A stretch of 64,000 nucleotides of DNA from Gammaproteobacteria bacterium (GTDB lineage Bacteria; Pseudomonadota; Gammaproteobacteria; Enterobacterales; Alteromonadaceae). The translations under genes were made by a program, and so were the position numbers. Positions 57,645 to 64,000 of the stretch are shown piece by piece. The notes under the pieces are model-generated. The model had not been told where the DNA came from, made no database searches, and worked only from the letters and a program-made list of their open reading frames with translations. The DNA lies in contig JAAFAI010000006.1 of the NCBI GenBank assembly GCA_018222405.1, positions 124,001 to 188,000 on the forward strand, in the 5' to 3' direction. Numbering within the stretch: the first letter of the stretch is position 1; every line of letters begins with the position of its first letter.

Positions 57645-58445
57645 ATGGAAAAGTTATCAATCTCAGACCTGAATATCGTGTTGGTAGAGCCTTCCGATAC
57701 ACAGCGCAAGATTATTTCCGGCATGCTCACCAAAGAAAATGTGAAGCAAATCGACACCGCAGCCAATATTGCTGAGGCCAGAAAACTGGTAGAGCTGCAC
57801 GGTGCCGACCTGATTGTCAGCGCCATGTATTTTGAAGACGGCACGGCGCTGGATTTACTCAAATTTACCAAAGAACATGCTTCCTACAAGCACATTCCGT
57901 TTATGCTGGTATCCAGTGAGTCACGCACCAGCAAGCTTGAAGAGTTTAAACAAGCCGGCGTGGCCGCTATCCTGCCGAAACCTTTTGAAACCATTCATTT
58001 GCACCGGGCACTGAATGCCAGCCTGGATTTACTCAACACCGACGAACTCGAACTCGACCTGTTTGACATCCATGAAGTGCGCGTACTGCTGGTAGATGAC
58101 AGTAAGCTGGCCAGAAATCATATTCGCCGGGTATTGGAAGGCATGGGCCTGCAAAAAATTAAAGAAGCAGAAAATGGCGCTATGGCTCTGACGCTGATTA
58201 AAGATGAGCCTTTTGATCTGGTGGTTACCGATTACAACATGCCGGAGATGGACGGCCGTGAATTATCGGAATTTATTCGTTTCAATCCGGAAACGTCGCA
58301 TATCCCCATTATTATGGTGACCTCCGAAGCCGCTAACAGTGTTCATATGGCCAATATCCAGCAAACCGGTGTTAACGCTTTGTGTGACAAACCCTTTGAA
58401 CCGGCGGAAGTGAGAACTATGTTAGCCGCGCTGTTAAGCGACTAA
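57645..58445 (+). CDS. Double receiver response regulator, first receiver degenerate
   Basis: A 266-residue protein made of two receiver domains and no output domain. The first (residues ~8-128) has IVLVEPSDT instead of the acidic pair and A60 where the phospho-Asp should be (LIVSAMYFEDG), so it is a pseudo-receiver. The second (~145-264) is intact: LLVDDSKLARN, D196 in VVTDYNMPEMDG, and CDKPFEP with the conserved Lys. It may work by protein contacts, for instance with chemotaxis or partner-switching proteins. It lies next to yciH. Confidence 0.88.
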   Translation: MEKLSISDLNIVLVEPSDTQRKIISGMLTKENVKQIDTAANIAEARKLVELHGADLIVSAMYFEDGTALDLLKFTKEHASYKHIPFMLVSSESRTSKLEEFKQAGVAAILPKPFETIHLHRALNASLDLLNTDELELDLFDIHEVRVLLVDDSKLARNHIRRVLEGMGLQKIKEAENGAMALTLIKDEPFDLVVTDYNMPEMDGRELSEFIRFNPETSHIPIIMVTSEAANSVHMANIQQTGVNALCDKPFEPAEVRTMLAALLSD

Positions 58446-58471
58446 CGCTGTCAAGAACCATCCATGATTAA

Positions 58472-58490
58472 TTTTACCTCACCCGTAAAA
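58472..58490. promoter_or_regulatory. Inverted repeat before the pheL promoter
   Basis: TTTTAC-N7-GTAAAA lies 5 nt upstream of the -35 element. It is the mirror orientation of a TyrR box (TGTAAA-N6-TTTACA), so it is not a proper match. A 7-bp pair CTGTCAA/TTGACAG also spans this region. Confidence 0.35.
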
Positions 58491-58495
58491 ATGGG

Positions 58496-58524
58496 TTGAC
58501 AGTAAGCGAATGGCGAAATAAAGT
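58496..58524 (+). promoter_or_regulatory. pheA: Sigma-70 promoter of pheL-pheA
   Basis: TTGACA, a 17-nt spacer and TAAAGT. The expected start lies about 58531, at or next to the pheL ATG, so the leader mRNA would have almost no 5' UTR. Confidence 0.7.
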
Positions 58525-58530
58525 ACCGGT

Positions 58531-58590
58531 ATGAAATTATGTAATCCAAACATCATCGCCCGCTTCTTCGTGTTTATCACCTTCATCTGA
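58531..58590 (+). CDS. pheL: PheA leader peptide
   Basis: A 19-codon leader peptide, MKLCNPNIIARFFVFITFI, with four Phe codons in its last seven codons. Ribosome stalling at these codons when charged tRNA-Phe is scarce would favour the anti-terminator. No Shine-Dalgarno sequence is visible, and an in-frame stop lies five codons upstream. It is too short for most gene finders. Confidence 0.9.
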   Translation: MKLCNPNIIARFFVFITFI

Positions 58591-58642
58591 GGGAGGATAC
58601 GTAGCGCGTGCGAATAAACCTCCCTACGGGAGGTTTTTTTTT
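58591..58642 (+). terminator. Transcription attenuator of pheA
   Basis: A 9-bp hairpin AAACCTCCC/GGGAGGTTT (58616-58636) is followed by T. GGGAGG at 58591-58596, just past the pheL stop, duplicates the right arm and can pair with CCTCCC at 58619-58624 to form the anti-terminator. This is the standard amino-acid attenuator layout. Confidence 0.9.
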
Positions 58643-58666
58643 GCCTGAAGTGTTAAGAGAGAAATT

Positions 58667-59851
58667 ATGTCTGCCCCTGAATTAGATCAAATTAGAGAGC
58701 GCATCACTGCGCTGGATACCGAGCTACTCAGCTTGCTATCTGAACGTCGTGGCCTGACCAACCAGGTTGCTGAAACCAAAATTAAACACCATATTCCGGT
58801 GCGCGATCAGGCGCGCGAAGAGCAACTGCTCATTCGGCTGATTAAAGAAGGTCAGCAAAAAGGACTGGATGCCCACTACATCACGCAGATTTTTCATGTG
58901 ATCATTGAAGACTCGGTACTAAACCAACAGGCGATGCTGGCCGAGCGGGCCAACCCTGGCAGCGCCCTGCCCCTGAACCGCGTGGCATTTTTAGGTGATC
59001 GCGGCTCATACAGTTACCTGGCCACCCAGAAGTACTTTTCCCGTCGACCCGGCGACTTGTTAGAGCTGGGCTGCCAGAGCTTCCGTGAAGTGGTGGGTAA
59101 AGTAGAAAACAACGAAGCTGATTACGCGGTACTGCCTGTAGAAAATACCACCTCCGGCAGTATTAACGAGGTTTATGACCAACTGCAGAATACCGAATTA
59201 AGCATTATTGGCGAACTGACTCACGCCATCAAGCATTCCCTGCTGGTAGCCAAAGAAACCACGCTGGCCAATATCAAAACGCTCTATGCTCACCCACAGG
59301 TGTTCACTCAGTGCAGCCACTTCCTGGCGGAGCTGGGCAATGTTGAAGTAAAAACCATGGATGCGACCTCGTCGGCCATGTTGAAGGTTAGTGAGCTGAA
59401 CCGTGACGATGTCGCTGCCATTGGAAGCGAAGCCGGCGGCAATCTGTATGGCCTGTTTGCTATCAAGTCGAACCTGGCAAACCAGAAAGAAAACCACAGC
59501 CGCTTCATCGTGGTGGCCAAACAGCCAGTGGTAGTGCCGTTACAGGTACCGGCTAAAACCACATTTGTTATGTCAACCGTGCAAAAGCCGGGCGCTCTGG
59601 TAGAGGCCTTAATGGTACTTAAAGAAAATAACATCAACATGACCAAGCTGGAATCCCGTCCGATCCCGGGTAACCCATGGGAAGAGTTATTTTATATTGA
59701 TGTGGAAGGTAACACTCAGGATGGACCGGTACAGAGCGCACTGATTGAACTTAAGCGCATCACCCGTTACCTGAAAGTGCTGGGTTGCTACCCCAGTGAA
59801 GAAATTAACCCTACCAAGGTTGCGGCTTCAAAGGCGCTGACGGCGGGCTAA
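58667..59851 (+). CDS. pheA: Chorismate mutase / prephenate dehydratase
   Basis: A 394-residue bifunctional P-protein that makes phenylpyruvate from chorismate. It has an AroQ chorismate mutase domain (residues ~1-95, with DTELLSLLSERRGL and IPVRDQARE), a dehydratase domain (~105-285, AFLGDRGSYSYLA and PVENTTSGSIN), and an ACT regulatory domain (GALVEALMVLKENNINMTKLES, NPWEELFYIDVEG) that binds Phe. It follows the pheL attenuator by 25 nt. Confidence 0.97.
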   Translation: MSAPELDQIRERITALDTELLSLLSERRGLTNQVAETKIKHHIPVRDQAREEQLLIRLIKEGQQKGLDAHYITQIFHVIIEDSVLNQQAMLAERANPGSALPLNRVAFLGDRGSYSYLATQKYFSRRPGDLLELGCQSFREVVGKVENNEADYAVLPVENTTSGSINEVYDQLQNTELSIIGELTHAIKHSLLVAKETTLANIKTLYAHPQVFTQCSHFLAELGNVEVKTMDATSSAMLKVSELNRDDVAAIGSEAGGNLYGLFAIKSNLANQKENHSRFIVVAKQPVVVPLQVPAKTTFVMSTVQKPGALVEALMVLKENNINMTKLESRPIPGNPWEELFYIDVEGNTQDGPVQSALIELKRITRYLKVLGCYPSEEINPTKVAASKALTAG

Positions 59852-59868
59852 TTTTCCTAAGTTACGAC

Positions 59869-59890
59869 GCACTCTGGCGCTGCAGAGTGC
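59869..59890. terminator. Weak hairpin between convergent pheA and chemoreceptor genes
   Basis: GCACTCTG/CAGAGTGC with a 6-nt loop. There is no T run on either side, so intrinsic termination is uncertain. Confidence 0.35.
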
Positions 59891-59906
59891 GCTGCTTTCA
59901 CCCTTA

Positions 59907-62231
59907 TTACACTTTAAAGCGCGACACCATGGTGCGGGTGTGACTGGCAATACTGGCCAGCTCCAGAGACGCACTGCTGATTTGCGCTGCCCCTGAACGT
60001 ACTTCCGTAGATAAAGCGTTCACTTTGCTGACACTGCCCAGCACCATACGCGAGGTTTCATCCTGCTCATGGGTTGCCTGCGCCACCAGATCTGCCATTT
60101 CCTGCACCTGATCAATGGTTGCGCTTAACTCTTTCATGGCTTTTGTCACCAGTTCCACCAGATGGATACCACCGCTGGCCGCCGCTTCGGCTTTTTCCAT
60201 GGCCTCAACGGATTTTACCGATGAGTGATTCATTTTCTCCACCAGACGGCCGATTTCTAGGGTGCTTTCCTGAGAGCGGTTAGCCAGCGCGCGAACTTCA
60301 TCGGCTACTACCGAGAAGCCTCTGCCCGCTTCGCCTGCCCTCGCAGCTTCAATGGCAGCATTGAGTGCCAGCAAATTAGTCTGGTCGGCAATGCTGGTGA
60401 TCACGTTTAGCAAATCGGTGATCTGGCCCACTTCATCTTTCAACGAGCTGATGACATGGGAAGAGTCTTTAATGAGCTTAACCAGTAGCTGAATATTATC
60501 GGCCACATAATCAGCACGTTCCTGGTTTTCCGACAGGCTGGAAGTGGCCTCGACACCGTGGTCCCGGCTCTTGGCTGTAGACCTCGCCACCTCGGCCACA
60601 GAGCTGGATAATTGTGCAATGGCTTCATCCACCAGTTCGGTTTGTTGCACCTGATCTACCGCATTCTGTTCTGACTGCTGAGTAACAGCGCTTAGCTCTT
60701 CGGCTGCTGAAGCCAATGAATCCGCATCGTCTTTTACCTGAGCAACGATATCGCGAATTTGACCGATAAAGTGGTTAAATGGCTCGATAATCCGGTTAAT
60801 TTCGGGGATATTCGACTTATCCAGCACGATGGTTAAATCCCCTTCGCCCGACGCTAATGCCTCGCAGGCATCACCCACCTTGTTGAGCGGTTTAACCAGA
60901 CGCCCGGCCAGCCAGATAGCGAGGATAGCCGCCACACCGGCAATCATAATCACCGCAAATACAGTACCGCTAATCAGTTTATTACGCAGCGACACGGCCG
61001 GTTCCAATGCCTCTGCAACATCTATCTCAGCCAGCAAAGCATAATTATGTTCGCCTATATTTATAGGCGAATAATAAGAGAAGACTTCCACACCACGATA
61101 ATCGGTGATCTTGTCGAAGCCAGACTGGCCGGCCAATGCTTTACTCACAGCAGACGTGGTAACCGGCTGGATACCCACGGTGGTTTCGGATTGTTTTACC
61201 TGTTGCGCTACATTTGGCAGGCTGGTTTGCAACGCGGCAAAATAGCCCTGGGGATCTTCCAGAAAAAAACGGCTCTCTGTAACCAGAGTATTTTGTCTCG
61301 CCACAATATAGGTTTCACCTGAAGCTCCGAGACCAGCACTCTGCCATTCCTCGCCGTGGGTCATAATGTGACTGATTACATCCAGCGGGATCTGATAAAT
61401 CAGCACTGCGATGGTATTACCTCCGGCGTCTACTACTGGCGATGAAACAAAGCCTGCCATAGCATTGTAGGATGGCAAATAACTATCCAGACTACTGTGT
61501 TTAACACTGTCGGCAGTACCCGCCTGCAATGCCTTACGAAATGCATCACCAATACCGGTATTGGCATAGGGACCGGTTTTTACGTTAGTCGCAAAATCCA
61601 GTTACTTATACACCGAATAGACAATATTGCCGGTCTGTGCATCAGCGATAAAAATATCGTAATAACCAAACTCGTTTAAAAAGGTTCTGAAGTAGTCATG
61701 ATACTGGTCGTGCAGGACCGCATATTCGGTGCCATTAGACAGGTTGTAAAGACTGTCTTTTTCGCCAATCGGAAAGTCCGAAGCGGCAATAAAATCATGC
61801 TGTAGCGAACGGGCGTTTGCAGTAAGTGGCTCAACTAAGGACAACGGCCGTGGCAGGGCCTGATTATTGCGCTGTTGGTAACGACTGGCAAAATCTTCAC
61901 TGTAGTAGGCATTGAGCGAATTCTGTTGGGTGCTGCTTAGGGGGCCACGCTGCGCGGTATACTGGTCGAACGCACTGATAAAAGCGCTGGCAGCTTGTTC
62001 TACCTGTGATTCAGACGACATAATGCGGATCTGGCTGTCGACGGTATCTATGTAACGCCTGATGGCATCGCCGGTCTGGCGATTTTCAATACTGAGTTTT
62101 TCCTCAGCGACAGTCGTAAGTGCCTGACGGGACTCATTAACACCTAATTGCAGTGCGACCACTGCCATAATCAGGATCCCAACGACTACCAGGGGAATGA
62201 TAGTCAGTAATAAGCGTAACTTTAATGTCAT
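59907..62231 (-). pseudogene. Methyl-accepting chemotaxis protein, broken by one in-frame stop
   Basis: A full chemoreceptor frame of 774 codons is split by a TAA at 61604-61602. The N-part (209 codons, from ATG 62231) has a transmembrane helix (about residues 9-31) and a periplasmic domain ending YDIFIADAQTGNIVYSVYK. The next codons continue in the same frame as [20 protein letters not shown], where intact relatives read KELDFATN. The C-part has a second helix, HAMP and the MCP hairpin ([20 protein letters not shown]). One base change, GAA to TAA, explains it. A GTG start at 62246 is also possible. Confidence 0.9.
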
Positions 62232-62312
62232 GGCGAACACATCCACTCAAAATAAAACAATAATGACGTACTTTGGTATCTTTCGCCGGCCAGAATATTA
62301 CGCTGTTTAGAA

Positions 62313-63464
62313 TCAGGTTCTCAGCATTTGGTCATCATCAGCTTTTAGCAAAAGGCGTTTACTATCGATCAGGCAAGTTTTTGCATAATCGCCAAACCAC
62401 TGACCAATTTCGTTGAATTGGCGAATAAATTCGGCTTTGTCTCCTTTATCCAAAATGGACAGTGCTTCGCCAAAACGTTGGTGGAAGCGTTTTAATAATA
62501 AAAAGTTTTCAGGATTATTAAAGATAATATCGGCATAAAGTTGCCCGGATTGAGCAAAAAGTCGTCCAACCATCGCCAGTTCCAGCCTGTAGATAGGTGA
62601 ACTGAGCTGAGTAAGCAGATTAAGGTTGGGATTTTCACCGGCCAGATGGGCACCGTAAACAAAGGTGTTGAAGTGGCGCATAACCTGAATGAACGCCATG
62701 GCTTTGTCATGTTCCTGCGCCGTGACCTCAAATAGCGTGGCCCCCCAGGTTTGCATCTGCCCCAGTAACCAACTGTAATGTGACGCTCCGCGCCCGTGAC
62801 ATACCACCACAACCTGCTTAATCATGCCCGGCGCATCCGGCCCGAACATGGGATGTAATCCGACTACCGGCCCCTTATGAGCCTGCATCATGGCTTCCAG
62901 CGGTTTAGCTTTGATACTGGTGATGTCAGCCAGAATACAGTCTTCAGGCAGACGATTAAGTTTGGCCACCACGTCGACAGTAAGGTTAATCGGCACCGAC
63001 ACAAGCACCAGACTGGCTTCAGCAAACAGACTGTCTGCCCGGCTCCAGTCGTCTTTTTCGAGAATTTCTACGTTGTAACCACTGCGCTCGAACAGACCGA
63101 CAAACACTTTACCCAGTGCGCCCGCGCCACCGATAACTACAACCCGCTTTATACCCGGGTTTATACACCGGTAGCGATTGTTCTGAGTATGGTAGGATTC
63201 CCGCATGATACGGCGCATGAGATCTTCAATTAGCGACCCGGAAACACCGCGTTTTGCGGCCTGCTCCTGGCGTTTTTCAAGCATTTGCGCTTCCCGTTCC
63301 GGCACATAAATGGGCATGCCGGTTTTGGCTTTAACTTCACCCACTTTACTGGTGAGTTCGGCGCGTTTTGCGAGAATGTCGATGAGCTGGGTATCCAGCT
63401 CATCAATGCCATGACGTAATTCACTCAGTTGCTGAGCAAACTGTTCGTGGTCGTTCTGTGACAT
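62313..63464 (-). CDS. tyrA: Chorismate mutase / prephenate dehydrogenase
   Basis: A 383-residue bifunctional T-protein: AroQ chorismate mutase domain (residues ~1-95, [21 protein letters not shown]) and NAD-dependent prephenate dehydrogenase domain (Rossmann start [18 protein letters not shown] at ~110; catalytic region [12 protein letters not shown]). It makes 4-hydroxyphenylpyruvate for tyrosine. It follows aroF by 3 nt, the classical aroF-tyrA operon. Confidence 0.97.
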   Translation of the reverse strand: MSQNDHEQFAQQLSELRHGIDELDTQLIDILAKRAELTSKVGEVKAKTGMPIYVPEREAQMLEKRQEQAAKRGVSGSLIEDLMRRIMRESYHTQNNRYRCINPGIKRVVVIGGAGALGKVFVGLFERSGYNVEILEKDDWSRADSLFAEASLVLVSVPINLTVDVVAKLNRLPEDCILADITSIKAKPLEAMMQAHKGPVVGLHPMFGPDAPGMIKQVVVVCHGRGASHYSWLLGQMQTWGATLFEVTAQEHDKAMAFIQVMRHFNTFVYGAHLAGENPNLNLLTQLSSPIYRLELAMVGRLFAQSGQLYADIIFNNPENFLLLKRFHQRFGEALSILDKGDKAEFIRQFNEIGQWFGDYAKTCLIDSKRLLLKADDDQMLRT

Positions 63465-63467
63465 AGA

Positions 63468-64000
63468 TTAGGCTAATTCCGTACGCTTGTTTTGACGCAA
63501 TGGTAGCACAGTAATAAGTTTGTCACGCATTTGATCCAACAGGCTTTCTGTGGTTTCCCAGTCAATACAGCCATCAGTAATCGACACGCCATATTCGAGA
63601 TCTTTAAAATCGACACCGTCAGACTTCTGATTACCTTCTTTAAGGTGACTTTCCAGCATGATACCGATGATCGACTGGTTGCCCTCAAGGATCTGATTGA
63701 CCACGTTCTTAGCCACCAGCGGTTGACGACGATAATCCTTGTTGGAGTTAGCGTGTGAACAATCCACTACCAGACCAGCTGTGAGGCCAGCATTCTCCAT
63801 CCATTCTTCGCATTCAGATACGCAAACCGAATCATAGTTTGGTTGCTTACCACCACGCAGAATAATGTGGCCATCAGGGTTACCGGCAGTTTCGATAATA
63901 CTCACCTGTCCTTGCTTGTTAATCCCCATGAAGCGGTGAGATGACGCCGCTGAGCGTAGAGCATTAATCGCAATATCCAGGCTGCCGTCAGTGCCGTTTT
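63468..64000 (-). CDS. aroF: DAHP synthase, class I (partial, 5' end outside window)
   Basis: The C-terminal ~177 residues of a class I 3-deoxy-D-arabino-heptulosonate-7-phosphate synthase, the first shikimate enzyme. Read from the edge: NGTDGSLDIAINALRSAA, SSHRFMGINKQGQVSI, HIILRGGKQPNYDS, VDCSHANSNKDYRRQP and GVSITDGCIDWETTESLL. Its place before tyrA points to the tyrosine-sensitive AroF form. The start and the upstream TyrR region lie beyond 64000. The ATG at 63929 is internal, not a start. Confidence 0.95.
   Translation of the reverse strand, partial: NGTDGSLDIAINALRSAASSHRFMGINKQGQVSIIETAGNPDGHIILRGGKQPNYDSVCVSECEEWMENAGLTAGLVVDCSHANSNKDYRRQPLVAKNVVNQILEGNQSIIGIMLESHLKEGNQKSDGVDFKDLEYGVSITDGCIDWETTESLLDQMRDKLITVLPLRQNKRTELA

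Overview
The window looks like a chromosomal segment of a marine gammaproteobacterium of the Alteromonadales, close to Alteromonas, Aestuariibacter or Lacimicrobium. The grounds are seqA, a ybgC-tolQRAB-pal-cpoB block followed by tRNA-Lys and nadA, aspS-nudB-ruvCAB, a pheL-pheA attenuator facing a tyrA-aroF operon, and a CrsR/CrsA-type partner-switching pair as known from Shewanella. Most of it is core genome. No prophage, CRISPR array, integron or intact insertion sequence was seen.

Layout. 0-4.1 kb: a tightly overlapped + strand operon (ArsC-like protein, dapE, an M15 peptidase, a DUF2897 protein) converges on astE, a HIT protein and a YbjQ-like protein. 4.2-10.7 kb: an EAL protein with a spent GGDEF domain, glycogen phosphorylase, phosphoglucomutase and seqA, all on the - strand. 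11-14.9 kb: MoxR, DUF58 and TgpA-type transglutaminase. 14.9-19 kb: a GNAT enzyme, an unknown protein, an ABC-F ATPase, and a DUF2975/HTH pair behind a perfect inverted repeat. 19-27.5 kb: a tricorn-like S41 protease, then a TolC/HlyD/ABC export operon whose ABC subunit has lost every nucleotide-binding motif, with a divergent NhaR-like LysR regulator. 27.7-31 kb: a DUF1456 protein, a membrane protein, a VOC protein and a GH43 glycosidase.

31-44 kb: tRNA-Ser(GGA) with truncated copies of itself on both sides, nadA, tRNA-Lys(UUU) with a repeat carrying its own 3' end, the Tol-Pal operon, a possible small RNA, a DUF2892 gene broken by a MITE-like element, then ruvBAC, nudB and aspS. 44-57 kb: a DUF72 protein, a TPR-like membrane protein, the GlrK/QseG/GlrR two-component system, an EF-hand protein, a porin with a small phosphate-binding-like protein, a GGDEF-EAL protein, a TerB-like protein, and CrsR/CrsA. 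57-64 kb: yciH, a double receiver protein, pheL-pheA, a chemoreceptor gene broken by one in-frame stop, tyrA and the 3' part of aroF.

The best leads are the motif-less but full-length ABC exporter, the MITE-broken DUF2892 gene, the nonsense-broken chemoreceptor, the tRNA genes flanked by their own fragments, the promoter-terminator cassette at 38.9 kb, and a pheL leader whose promoter predicts an almost leaderless mRNA. All calls come from reading the sequence. No database search was run.
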